A stretch of DNA of 53,534 nucleotides, from positions 1 to 53,534 of the forward strand of contig CAINFC010000316.1 in the NCBI GenBank assembly GCA_903847975.1. Direction: 5' to 3'. The notes beneath the pieces are model-generated. The model had not been told where the DNA came from, searched no databases, and saw only the letters and a program-made list of their open reading frames with translations. Origin of the DNA: an uncultured Acidobacteriota bacterium (GTDB taxonomy: Bacteria; Acidobacteriota; UBA6911; CAINFC01). A program made the translations under genes and the position numbers. Of the stretch, positions 35,437-43,841 are shown one piece after another (positions within the stretch are counted from its first letter, which is position 1; the number at the start of each line of letters is the position of its first letter).

Positions 35437-35465
35437 ATTGTACCCGTCCGGCCGATGTTACGCAA
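35437..35465 (-). promoter_or_regulatory. Promoter giving a leaderless mRNA for the GAF-GGDEF gene
   Basis: On the minus strand TTGCGT and TACAAT are 17 bases apart, and TACAAT ends six bases before the ATG at 35430. The predicted start is the A of the start codon. Confidence 0.5.
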
Positions 35466-35579
35466 CGCACGGAGCGTTTTGACTCGACCCGCGGAAAAGC
35501 TCGCGGGGAGCCTCTTGCCCGGCGTAGAGCTCCGCAGCATAATCCTGTTTTGCTTCCCGGAAACGCAGTCCCGGAGCGG

Positions 35580-36605
35580 CTAGCGGGCGGGCGGCGGAAG
35601 CGAGCCGATCCAGGCGATCTGATCCAGCACGATCCGCTGAATGAGCTCTTTGGTCAGGCCAACCTCGTGGCCGCAGGAGTACCACAGAATCTTCTTGGGC
35701 TCCGCAGCCTTCTGAAAATAGGCCTCGGTGCTCCGGCGCGGAATGATTTCATCGGCCAGGGCATTCTGGAACAGCAGCGGGCGGGGTCCGACGTCCCGCA
35801 CCCAGTCCAGCGGTTCGGCGGGGGACAGCAGGGAAGCGCTGAGCCGCGCCGCCCAGGGGCTCAACCGGTTCTTGCCGGATCGCGAAGATCCGGTATCGCC
35901 GCCGAGAAGGAGCGGCAGATCTCCTCCGCCCCACATCAGGATCCCCCCCGAAAACCGGGAATCGGCGGCCAGAGGAGCCGTCCCGGTGATGGCCCCGAAA
36001 GAAATGCCGAACAGGAAAATGCGCCGGGGATCCACTTCCGGACGGGTCTCCAGGAAATCGACGATCCGCCGGGCTTCGGCAAAGTTGGCCGAGGCGCGCC
36101 GGCGCAATGCCAGAAGGCCCTTCCAGCCTCCTTTGGACCCTTCGCTTTTCCGCTCTCCCTGCCCCAGCTGTTCGTGGCAGATCAGTCCCATGCCCGCCTG
36201 GACGTACAGCGGGGCGATTTCATCCAGGAAACTCATCTTCTGCCCGATGCCGTAGAGCAGCACCAGGCAGGGAATCTTGCGGTCCGGAACGGTCGCATAT
36301 TGAAACAGCACCGGAACCTCTTTCCCGGGAGTCAGCTGCAAGGTCCATTTTTCGCGCAATCCGCCGGGAACCGGCCGGCGGTCCAGACGGTTTTCCCGGA
36401 GTGCCAGCCGGGAGTCGTAGCCCTGGAAAAACTGTGCATCCCAGACCTTCTTGGCGGCGAAAAGGAGCAGGGCGGCCGAAGCGGTCAGGACGGCCAGAGC
36501 GCACCCCAGCCGCCTCATCCAGCGCCATCGGGAAAAAAAGGAGCGGGCCTCCGGCGTGGCGGTCATGGCTGGCGGCCGCCTTTCCGCTTCGGCGGCCCAA
36601 TGCAT
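35580..36605 (-). CDS. Membrane-anchored alpha/beta hydrolase
   Basis: This 341-aa protein has an N-terminal transmembrane helix (LGCALAVLTASAALLLFAA) and an extracytoplasmic alpha/beta-hydrolase fold. The nucleophile elbow is FGISFGAITG (Ser nucleophile), the acidic residue is probably in LFQNALADEIIPRRS, and the His is in YSCGHEVG. The substrate cannot be read; esterase or dienelactone-hydrolase-like activity fits. The start at 36605 has GGGAAGG eight bases upstream. A longer frame to 36854 would run into a dispersed repeat (36796-36926), and a start at 36566 is an alternative. Confidence 0.8.
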   Translation of the reverse strand: MHWAAEAERRPPAMTATPEARSFFSRWRWMRRLGCALAVLTASAALLLFAAKKVWDAQFFQGYDSRLALRENRLDRRPVPGGLREKWTLQLTPGKEVPVLFQYATVPDRKIPCLVLLYGIGQKMSFLDEIAPLYVQAGMGLICHEQLGQGERKSEGSKGGWKGLLALRRRASANFAEARRIVDFLETRPEVDPRRIFLFGISFGAITGTAPLAADSRFSGGILMWGGGDLPLLLGGDTGSSRSGKNRLSPWAARLSASLLSPAEPLDWVRDVGPRPLLFQNALADEIIPRRSTEAYFQKAAEPKKILWYSCGHEVGLTKELIQRIVLDQIAWIGSLPPPAR

Positions 36606-36795
36606 ATCGATAGCCTTCCCAAAGCGGATCCCATGACCGCCGGGGCAGGAAAAGCCTGTGTTCCGAGGATCGACAGGCCGACCTGAGGCATTGGTTTCCG
36701 TTCCTCCCGTCGAAAAATAACTAAGGATAACCGGAAACCCGCGAAAAAAATACCTCCGGCATGAAAGGCAAACCGGTAAGAAGTCCTCGTCTGCT

Positions 36796-36926
36796 GACGA
36801 CAGGTCTTTCCGCTTTTCTTCCCGCTCTTCCTTTCTTCCTGTAAGTCCAATCATTTCGCAGGAAGAAGGGAAGACAAGGAAGGAAGAAAGAAGCCGTCCG
36901 TATATTTCGGAAGGGAATAGCGACTT
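36796..36926 (-). repeat. Hairpin repeat family F, copy 1 (3' of fliC)
   Basis: The sequence from GACGACAGG through a CTTTTCTTCCCGCTCTTCCT arm, a variable loop, a complementary GGAAGA-rich arm and a conserved GAAGCCGTCCG...TTTCGGAAGGG tail matches 48804-48936 at about 75-80% by eye. The arms can fold into an imperfect hairpin of roughly 25-30 pairs. It lies about 95 bases downstream of the fliC stop codon. The rest of 36606-37019 shows no gene. Confidence 0.75.
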
Positions 36927-37019
36927 TCTGCCGGGCCGGCATGAAAAGCAGGAAGACGGCCCTCCCTCCTTCTTCCGGGCCGGAGGACTGCCGCCTTCCG
37001 CTATCGGAAAACGGTTTTC

Positions 37020-37919
37020 TTACTGCAGCAGCCGGGTGACGAGCTGGGCGCTCTGGTTGGCCTGGGCCAGCGAGGCGATGCCGGTCTGGTTCAGGATCTG
37101 CCACTTGGTCAGGGCCGTCACTTCGATGGCCATGTTGGCGTCGCGGATTTGCGATTCGGCGCCGGTCAGGTTCTGCGACTGCGTGGCCAGCACGTTGACC
37201 GTGGCCTGCAGCCGGTTGTTCATGGATCCCAGGCGCGCCCGCTGCGAGGAAATCATGCTGAGGGCGAACGTCAGGGCGGTCAGGGCGTGGGCCGAATTGG
37301 AGGAGGTCAGCATGTTGACGTCATCGATGCTCGAGGGATCCGGGGTGGTTCGGGCCCGCGTGAAAGTATTGGTCGACCAGTCCCAGCTGCCGTCGGAGAT
37401 GCCGAGAATCGCCGTATTGATCGGTGGCGTGGAAAAGGTGATAAAGGAGCTGTTGTAGGTGTCTCCCACAAAGACTCCCAGCGAGACCCCGCTGCCTGAG
37501 GAGTTGAGCAGCTTTCTGCCGTTGAAGCTGACGGCGTCGAACATCCGGTTGATTTCCTTCTTGATCTCCTGGAACTCGATATTGATCGGGACTCTCTGGG
37601 CGCTGGCCACGGTGCCCGTGGCACCCTGCTCCGCCAGGGTCACGGCCCGGTGGAGCATGGCGGTGATCTGCGCCAGGGCTCCATCCATCACCTGCAGATA
37701 GCCGATGCCGTCGTTGGCGTTGCGCGTGGCCTGGTCGAGCGCCAGGATCTGGCCTTTCAGCCCGTCGGCAATGCCCAATCCGGCGGCATCGTCCGCGCCG
37801 GTGGCAATCCGCAATCCGGAGGACAATCGGAAGAGAGTTTTTTGTAAACCCACATTGGTCACATTCAACTGATTGTTCGCCGCGATGCCGGCGATATTGT
37901 TTAAAACACTATTTGCCAT
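37020..37919 (-). CDS. fliC: Flagellin
   Basis: This 299-aa filament protein has the conserved D0/D1 ends. The N-terminus runs LQKTLFRLSSGLRIATGADD then AAGLGIADGLKGQI, and the C-terminus ends in LAQANQSAQLVTRLLQ. The central variable part (~residues 140-215) is short, so the outer D2/D3 domains are minimal. GGAGGAAGG precedes the ATG. It starts 78 bases past the flgE stop and may be expressed from the flgD promoter or from its own; I found no sigma-54 or clear sigma-28 site in that gap. fliS and fliD are not nearby. Confidence 0.96.
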   Translation of the reverse strand: MANSVLNNIAGIAANNQLNVTNVGLQKTLFRLSSGLRIATGADDAAGLGIADGLKGQILALDQATRNANDGIGYLQVMDGALAQITAMLHRAVTLAEQGATGTVASAQRVPINIEFQEIKKEINRMFDAVSFNGRKLLNSSGSGVSLGVFVGDTYNSSFITFSTPPINTAILGISDGSWDWSTNTFTRARTTPDPSSIDDVNMLTSSNSAHALTALTFALSMISSQRARLGSMNNRLQATVNVLATQSQNLTGAESQIRDANMAIEVTALTKWQILNQTGIASLAQANQSAQLVTRLLQ

Positions 37920-37997
37920 AGCCTTCCTCCATGAAAAATTAGTCTGCTAAATTCCTATCCTTGGTGGTTGTGTTTTTTGCGGTTTACAAAATCACTC

Positions 37998-39284
37998 CTA
38001 CCGTTTCAGGTTCAGTGCTTCCTGGATCAGCTCGTCGGAAGTGGTAATCACCCGAGAATTGGCCTGATAGCCCCTTTGACCCAGAATCATCTTTGTAAAT
38101 TCCTCCGCCATGTCCACATTGGACATTTCCAGGCTGTTTCCCAGCAGGGTTCCCAACCCTCCCGCCCCGGGGACGCCGTAGGCATGGGCGCCGGAGAGGT
38201 TGGTCTCCGCGTACAGGTTTTGCCCTTCCTTGGAAAGCCCCTGCGGGTTGTGGAAGGAAGAGAGCACCACCTGGCCCAAAGTCTGATACTGGCCGTTGCT
38301 GAAAACGCCCTGCACCAGCCCGCTCGTCTCCACCTGGATGCCGATCAGGCTTCCGCTGCCGTATCCGTCCTGGCTCACGGAAGCGGTGGACGATTTGGTG
38401 GCAAACTGGGTAATTCGTGCGGTCCCGTCCGTGTCGTGCATGAACCAGTTCAGGGAGGTTGGAAAATTCGCTCCGTTGTTCAGCGTAACGGCCGGAGTCA
38501 GGGTTACCGGGGTCGGGGGAATCGTCGACGCGGGGCTGGACAGCTGCCCGGTCGCCGGATCGAAACTGATGCTGCCGTTGCCGATGCTCACCGGGGCGGT
38601 CGCTCCGGAAACATCGTCGGCGGGAATCGTCACGTCGTACTGCCAGGTATTGGCCGCCGTCTTGGTATAGGTGATCGTCAAGGTATGCGGCGACCCGAGG
38701 GAGTCGTACACATCGAGGTTGGCGCTGAAGATACCGCCGGTGGCCGGCGGCCCGGCGGCATACACCGCATCATTGGCATTCAGGTTCAGATTCGTCATGA
38801 AATAGGAAGTGGTTTTCGGCGGATAAGCCAACCCCGGCGTTACCTGGATGTTGGTCAGCGTTCCGGGAATCACCACGCCCTGCGTGGCGCCGTACCCCTG
38901 CAGAAACAGACCTTGCTGGGTTTTCAGGTAGCCGTCCTTGTCCAGGGTGAAATCCCCGGCGCGGGTGTACAGGTAGCGGTTCCCGTCGGTTACCACAAAG
39001 AAGCCGTTGCCCATGATCGCCAGGTCGGTGGCCTGAGAGGTGTTCTGAATCTGCCCTTGGGTAAATACCGGGCTGGTTCCGGCAATGCTGGAGCCCATCC
39101 CCAGCTGCATGGGGTTGGCATTGAGAATTCCCCCGTTGATGGAACTCCCCAGCATATCCTGAAAGGAAACGACTCCGTCCTTATAGCCGGTGGTGTTCAA
39201 ATTGGCAAGATTATTGCCAATGACGTTCAGCCAATAAGAGTTGGAGCGCAGGCCGGATAGGCCAATCGAAAAACCGCTGCTCAT
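37998..39284 (-). CDS. flgE: Flagellar hook protein FlgE
   Basis: This 428-aa protein polymerises into the hook. The rod/hook-family N-terminus is SIGLSGLRSNSYWLNVIGNN then LANLNTTGYKDGVVSFQDML. The FlgE core includes DLAIMGNGFFVVTDGNRYLY, TRAGDFTLDKDGYL and YDSLGSPHTLTITYT, and the C-terminus SNVDMAEEFTKMILGQRGYQ then ANSRVITTSDELIQEALNL. GAGGAG precedes the start. It is second in the flgD-flgE unit, 61 bases after flgD. Confidence 0.97.
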   Translation of the reverse strand: MSSGFSIGLSGLRSNSYWLNVIGNNLANLNTTGYKDGVVSFQDMLGSSINGGILNANPMQLGMGSSIAGTSPVFTQGQIQNTSQATDLAIMGNGFFVVTDGNRYLYTRAGDFTLDKDGYLKTQQGLFLQGYGATQGVVIPGTLTNIQVTPGLAYPPKTTSYFMTNLNLNANDAVYAAGPPATGGIFSANLDVYDSLGSPHTLTITYTKTAANTWQYDVTIPADDVSGATAPVSIGNGSISFDPATGQLSSPASTIPPTPVTLTPAVTLNNGANFPTSLNWFMHDTDGTARITQFATKSSTASVSQDGYGSGSLIGIQVETSGLVQGVFSNGQYQTLGQVVLSSFHNPQGLSKEGQNLYAETNLSGAHAYGVPGAGGLGTLLGNSLEMSNVDMAEEFTKMILGQRGYQANSRVITTSDELIQEALNLKR

Positions 39285-39345
39285 ACTCGTTTTCTCCTCA
39301 TTGCCCGCTCATTATGTTACCGACCCTATTCTGTTTGGATTCCTC

Positions 39346-39630
39346 TTATGGACTGGTTGTCCCCGCGGTGGAGCCGTCCTGCTCAACCTGCCCGGCCGCT
39401 TCGATGCGCCCCAGGGTGGCGCGGATTTCCATCAGCTGTTCGAGATTGCTGAATTGCGCCATCTGACCCAGGAACTCTGTATTTTCCATCGGGTTCAACG
39501 GATCCTGGTATTGCAGCTGGCTGGCCAGCAGGGTGAGGAATTGAACCTTGCTGGTATCCTTGGGTTCCGCCGATGCCGTCGCTGATGCCGCGGCTGCCTG
39601 ATTGCTATAGGAAACGCCGGTTATATTCAT
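39346..39630 (-). CDS. flgD: Hook-capping protein FlgD, short form
   Basis: This 94-aa protein is the hook assembly scaffold. It holds the conserved N-terminal FlgD region, with SKVQFLTLLASQLQYQDPLN then PMENTEFLGQMAQFSNLEQL and a short tail. E. coli-type FlgD is over 200 residues and adds Ig-like and tudor-like domains; none are present here. The start MNITGVSYSN is supported by an AGAAAGG site and by a sigma-54 promoter 49 bases upstream. A frame extending to 40077 would run through that promoter and a repeat, and is rejected. Confidence 0.92.
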   Translation of the reverse strand: MNITGVSYSNQAAAASATASAEPKDTSKVQFLTLLASQLQYQDPLNPMENTEFLGQMAQFSNLEQLMEIRATLGRIEAAGQVEQDGSTAGTTSP

Positions 39631-39678
39631 TGTCGTTCTACCTTTCTTTTTCGGGTTTTTTCCCGCCACCTTCTGTTT

Positions 39679-39694
39679 AGCATTTTCCGTGCCA
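39679..39694 (-). promoter_or_regulatory. Sigma-54 promoter for flgD-flgE
   Basis: The minus strand reads TGGCACGGAAAATGCT, with a perfect TGGCAC at -24 and GC at -12 in exact spacing. The predicted start near 39668 leaves a leader of about 38 bases to flgD. An ATTCCGAC/GTCGGAAT inverted repeat (39836-39868), 170-200 bases further upstream, is a possible enhancer. The remaining part of 39631-40243 holds only this and repeat D. Confidence 0.7.
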
Positions 39695-40010
39695 GTCCAC
39701 GGAACGGGGCTTTCCGGCGAAATTCCGTCCCAATACCCCGTAAACAGGCTTTTTCCGGCGGGATTGTCCTTTCGATTCCCTTCGGCAGCCGGTCGGACGG
39801 AAAGTTTTTCCCTCCCGGCGGCACATTCTGCCGGCATTCCGACAGGGTCCGCCTGCCGTCGTCGGAATCCCGGCAGCGGGAGAGCATTCGGCCGAAAAGC
39901 ATGATTGGTCTCGGGCTTCCCACCCGCGTGGCGAATCCGCATGGCGGCTGCCCGACTTGTTGCAGCTCCATCTTTGCTGGCAAGCCCGTAAAAAGTTTTT
40001 GTTCCGAGTA

Positions 40011-40080
40011 CAAGCTTCAGCTTGCTTGGCACAAGCGGAATTCTGCTTGCAGCGCGCAGCCTGAAGGCTGAACTCAAAAC
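40011..40080 (+). repeat. Dispersed repeat family D, copy 3
   Basis: The block order is the same as at 12014: an AAGCTTCAGCTTGCTTGG palindrome, GCACAAGCGGAATTCTGCTT, GCAGCGCGC and CCTGAAGGCTG. It sits in the fliK-flgD gap and splits the flagellar cluster. Confidence 0.75.
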
Positions 40081-40243
40081 GGCTTTGGTTTGTAAGTTTG
40101 TTTTCGGGTGTTTCTCGGATTTTTTACGAAGCCATTAGGGAGGGCAGAACAATATCGACTTGCGGCAAGAGCTGCTTCGGGAAGGATCCTGCAGTGCGGG
40201 AATTCTCTCCGCGCCGACTCAAGAGAGAGGAGAAAGGGAAAGG

Positions 40244-41977
40244 CTAAAAACGGAGGTCGATGCGGCCTCGGACAGACAGAGGTTCGGCGCTTCCCGGCTG
40301 AGACGGCCCGCCTTCCTCCTCGTCCGTCCCCAGAGAGAAAGTCATTTCCTGCGGGGGCCGGTTTTTCTCCCTGCGGGAATTCTGCTCCGCGCTTCCCTCA
40401 CGGTCATTGCCGTCCGGGAGAGAGGACGACTCGGAAGGGACAACGGTGATCACTTCCACTTTATGAATCCGGAAGCCGAGGTCTCCCAGACTTTCCTGCA
40501 GGGAGGTCAGGTTTTCCTTCAGGCGTTTTTCCACCTGAGGGTTTTCCACCAGGATGGTGGCCACCACCTGCTGGTTTTCCATTTCGGCGCGAATCTGCAT
40601 TTTCCCCAGGTACTCCGGCTTGAGCTGCAGAGTGATTTCCTGCAGCCCTCCGGCGTGCACCAGGCGGATGCACTCCACCACTTTTTGTATGGCTTCCATG
40701 GCCGCCGCGGCTTTTCCGGAGGCCGCGGGCGGTTCCGCAACCGCACTGCGGAAAGCGCTGGGGCGGTCGGAGCGAAGTGCCTCCGCGGATTTCAGCAGAA
40801 AGGAGGAAAAGTTATTTCCTTCCTGGCCTTCGACGGCACGGTCGACGGGAGGTTCCGCCGGCAGCACGGCGGCCTCCGCCGCGTCGTTCCGTGCGGCCCG
40901 CCCCCCGCTTTCGCGGCCGGCGCGTACTACCGGGGCGGGGGCGGAAGTGGAGGCGGCATCCGTCCCGACTTCTTTTTCCTTGGGGGCCGGAAGTGCGGCC
41001 TCCCCTTTTGTGGCAGGAGCCTTGATCGGCATGGACCGGAAGGAGGAAGTCAGGGCGGAAGCTTCGCCTTCCGCAGCGGATCCCCCGGCCGCCTGGTACG
41101 TAAGGCCCGGGCGGGAGGCTTCGGCCGCCGTTCCGCCCGCCTCGGCGGTTTCATCCCCGACAGCCGCCGGGTTCCAGCGGCTCGATAGCAGCACGGAAGA
41201 GAACGGCCGGGGAGCGCTGCGGACCGCCTCCGCGGAGGCCGTTCCGGTCTGGCGGATCCGAAGCACCGGGACGCGGCTATCGGATGGCAACGCGGCCTGC
41301 TCCGGAACCGCCGCCGCCAGGCCTTCCGCCGGCAGCACCCGGTCCGCGCAGACCTCGGCATCCGGCACCGGCGCGGAAAGCGGAACCGCCGACCGCTCCG
41401 GTTTTTCCATGGCGGCCAGGTCTTCCACCCCAGCCTCCCCCGAAGCATTCGCCGGCACGATTTCGGCCGATTTCCGGGATTCGGAACCGGCGGCAATTAC
41501 ACCCTGCTCTGCAGCCAGAACCGGAGCCGCCAGGCCACCAGGCATCGGAGGGACATCGAGAGGCCGGTCTTCGGCGGCATTCCCCTCGGCGGAGGCAGAA
41601 TCCAGGGCGCCGAGCACGGTGGGCCGCAGGGCATCGCCCGCCGCCAGGGCCTGCAGAAACTGGGACAGAAGAGCCTGGACATCGGCCGGCAGGCCGCCGA
41701 CCGCTTCCGCTTCCCCGGCTTCCTCCGCGGCGGCACCGTCCGCCTCCTGTGGGCCGGCCATCCCGGCGAGCTGCTGAAGGAGCGCCTGCCAGCCCTTGGC
41801 CGGCTCCCGGGAAAAGTCTTCCTGCCCGGACATCCACTGGCACAAATCCTGGAGGGTCCCCGCAAAATCCGTCGCCCCCGGCACCGGGCCGCGGCCCTCG
41901 CCCGTAGGCGCCTGGGGAGCCGCAAGGCCGCTCATCGGAAGCAGATTCAACGGTAGCGGTGCACCACTGGTTGCCAT
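40244..41977 (-). CDS. fliK: Flagellar hook-length control protein FliK
   Basis: This 577-aa protein has a long Ala/Pro/Glu-rich, low-complexity N-terminal ruler (~residues 1-410) and a C-terminal Flg_hook domain. The hallmark is ITLQLKPEYLGKMQIRAEME, followed by NQQVVATILVENPQVEKRLK and LGDLGFRIHKVEVITV. FliK measures hook length and switches export specificity. The start at 41977 follows AGGAGA; the longer frame would overlap fliJ. It is the last gene of the flgB unit, followed by a 613-base gap before flgD. Confidence 0.92.
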   Translation of the reverse strand: MATSGAPLPLNLLPMSGLAAPQAPTGEGRGPVPGATDFAGTLQDLCQWMSGQEDFSREPAKGWQALLQQLAGMAGPQEADGAAAEEAGEAEAVGGLPADVQALLSQFLQALAAGDALRPTVLGALDSASAEGNAAEDRPLDVPPMPGGLAAPVLAAEQGVIAAGSESRKSAEIVPANASGEAGVEDLAAMEKPERSAVPLSAPVPDAEVCADRVLPAEGLAAAVPEQAALPSDSRVPVLRIRQTGTASAEAVRSAPRPFSSVLLSSRWNPAAVGDETAEAGGTAAEASRPGLTYQAAGGSAAEGEASALTSSFRSMPIKAPATKGEAALPAPKEKEVGTDAASTSAPAPVVRAGRESGGRAARNDAAEAAVLPAEPPVDRAVEGQEGNNFSSFLLKSAEALRSDRPSAFRSAVAEPPAASGKAAAAMEAIQKVVECIRLVHAGGLQEITLQLKPEYLGKMQIRAEMENQQVVATILVENPQVEKRLKENLTSLQESLGDLGFRIHKVEVITVVPSESSSLPDGNDREGSAEQNSRREKNRPPQEMTFSLGTDEEEGGPSQPGSAEPLSVRGRIDLRF

Positions 41978-42000
41978 AGGTTCTCCTGTTGTTCGGGCTC

Positions 42001-42444
42001 TCAGGAACCGAAGCAGGCCGAGGCCCACTCGTCGAGTTCCTGCTGCTCCTGTATGTTTAAGTCGGTCATAAACTCCTGCAGCGCTTTATCCTTTAAAGAT
42101 TCCAGAACCTTTTTCTTCTTGCTGGCATCCAGGAGGATCTCCCTTTGCTGCAGGCGGGCTTTTTCCCTCTCGGCCCGGAAGGTGATCAGCCGGCGGACGA
42201 CATCCTCCAGATAACAGCCGTAATTCATCTCCAGGCGCCAGTCGAACAGGGCCCGGTTTTCCGCCATTTTGATTTCGCACTCCCGAAAGACCCGCCGCTG
42301 CTCGTCGCGCACTTCCTCGATCTGCCGGTCCAGGCGGTCGATCTCGTTGACCAGCTTCAGATACTTCTCCTGCTCCTGCTCCTCCTTGCGTTTCCGCAGT
42401 TCCAGGACCAGCTCCAGCCGGTATTTGAATCTTTTGGGAGGCAT
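42001..42444 (-). CDS. fliJ: Flagellar export chaperone-like protein FliJ
   Basis: This 147-aa, highly charged coiled-coil protein (PKRFKYRLELVLELRKRKEE at the start) fits FliJ, a soluble export-apparatus component acting with FliI and FliH. Sequence conservation in this family is low, so the call rests on length, heptad-rich composition and the position between fliI and fliK. It starts 35 bases after the fliI stop. Confidence 0.85.
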   Translation of the reverse strand: MPPKRFKYRLELVLELRKRKEEQEQEKYLKLVNEIDRLDRQIEEVRDEQRRVFRECEIKMAENRALFDWRLEMNYGCYLEDVVRRLITFRAEREKARLQQREILLDASKKKKVLESLKDKALQEFMTDLNIQEQQELDEWASACFGS

Positions 42445-42479
42445 GGTCGTCGAATTCCGTTTTCTGCGCCTGGTCCGGA

Positions 42480-43829
42480 TCAGCGGTTGATGAGCTGCAG
42501 CAGCTGGCCGGCCGATTCCGCCAGGACCGTTTTCTGTTCCGAGTCCTGGCGCAGGTAGCCGTTGATCAGTTCCATTTTGCGGATGGCCTCATCGATGCGG
42601 GGATTGCTCCCGGATACATAGGCTCCGATATTGATCAGGTCCTCCGCCTGCTTGTACACCGAGAGCAGCTCGCGCATCCGTCCGGCACTCTGCCAGTGCT
42701 CGCGGGGAGTCAGCTGGGGCATAAGCCGGCTGATGCTGGCCATCACATCGATGCACGGGTAGTGATTTTTCCAGGCCAGCTGCCGGGAGAGAATGATGTG
42801 GCCGTCGACCAGAGCGCGCACGGCATCGGAGATCGGTTCGTTGAAATCGTCCCCTTCCACCAGCACGGTATAAAAGGCGGTAATGCTCCCCCGGCCCCGG
42901 AAGTTGCCGGCCCGCTCGATGAGCCGCGGCATGAGCGCGAAGACCGAGGGAGTGTATCCCTTGCTGGTCGGAGGTTCTCCGGAAGCCAGGCCGACCTCCC
43001 GCTGGGCCATGGCCAGGCGGGTGATGGAGTCCATGAACAGCAGCACATTCTTGCCCTGGTTCTTGAAAAATTCGGCGATGGCACCGGCGGCCAGGGCGGC
43101 GCGGATTCTCATCAGCGGGGTACAGTCGGAGGTGCTGACCACCACCACGCTTTTGGCCAGCCCTTCGGTGCCCAGCTCCTTGGTAATAAATCCTGGAACT
43201 TCTCTTCCCCGTTCTCCGACCAGCCCGATCACGTTCACATCGGCGGAGGCAAAGCGGGCCAGCATGCCCAGCAGGGTGCTTTTGCCGACCCCGCTGCCCC
43301 CGAAAATGCCCATGCGCTGGCCTTTGCCGGTGGTCAGCAGCCCGTCGATGGCCCGTATGCCGGTGCTGATCGGCTCGGCAATGGATTCGCGCTCCAGCGG
43401 ATTGGTCGGCGCCGGGTAAAGGCTTACTTCGTCCGTATAAAGAATCGGCCCTCCGGAATCCAGCGGATCGCCCAGCCCGTCAATCACCCGTCCCAGCATC
43501 TGCGGGGAAACCCGGATGCTGGGAGTGGGCTTGCGGGCAATGATCCGGTCGCCCAGCTTGACCCCGGTAATGGTGTGCAGCGGCATGGACAGGATGCGCT
43601 GATCCCGAAAGCCGACCACCTCTACCGGAACCGACTGCGGACCGTCTTCCGTGGGAATCTCGCATACCGTGCCGATGGAGACCGGCGGCCCCTGGGATTC
43701 GATGGTCAGCCCGACCGCCCGCTTCACCGTTCCGATTTTAACCAGGGTTTCGGTGGAGGCCAGGCTGTTCCAGTAGTGGCTCAGATCCAGGCGGGGTTCG
43801 ACGCCCGGCACGGAATTGTGTAAAGCCAT
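42480..43829 (-). CDS. fliI: Flagellum-specific ATPase FliI
   Basis: This 449-aa export ATPase is related to F1-beta. Walker A is GIFGGSGVGKSTLLGM, followed by VIGLVGERGREVPGFI. The Walker B region is VLLFMDSITRLAMAQREVGL, then ASGEPPTSKGYTPSVFALMP. It energises the flagellar type III export apparatus at the membrane with FliH and FliJ. Length is normal. It lies 12 bases downstream of fliH. Confidence 0.97.
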   Translation of the reverse strand: MALHNSVPGVEPRLDLSHYWNSLASTETLVKIGTVKRAVGLTIESQGPPVSIGTVCEIPTEDGPQSVPVEVVGFRDQRILSMPLHTITGVKLGDRIIARKPTPSIRVSPQMLGRVIDGLGDPLDSGGPILYTDEVSLYPAPTNPLERESIAEPISTGIRAIDGLLTTGKGQRMGIFGGSGVGKSTLLGMLARFASADVNVIGLVGERGREVPGFITKELGTEGLAKSVVVVSTSDCTPLMRIRAALAAGAIAEFFKNQGKNVLLFMDSITRLAMAQREVGLASGEPPTSKGYTPSVFALMPRLIERAGNFRGRGSITAFYTVLVEGDDFNEPISDAVRALVDGHIILSRQLAWKNHYPCIDVMASISRLMPQLTPREHWQSAGRMRELLSVYKQAEDLINIGAYVSGSNPRIDEAIRKMELINGYLRQDSEQKTVLAESAGQLLQLINR

Positions 43830-43841
43830 GCCATCTTCTCC

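Noticed and set aside
36606-36854. N-terminal extension of the alpha/beta hydrolase
   Set aside because: It would start inside hairpin repeat F; a ribosome site and a normal membrane anchor support 36605.
37920-37997. A sigma-54 or sigma-28 promoter directly before fliC
   Set aside because: The best GC/CC pair is off by one base from the required spacing, and no TAAA...GCCGATAA-like pattern with proper spacing is present.
39631-40077. N-terminal extension of flgD
   Set aside because: The extension crosses a sigma-54 promoter and repeat D, and its translation has no family resemblance, while MNITG at 39630 has a ribosome site and begins the conserved FlgD region.
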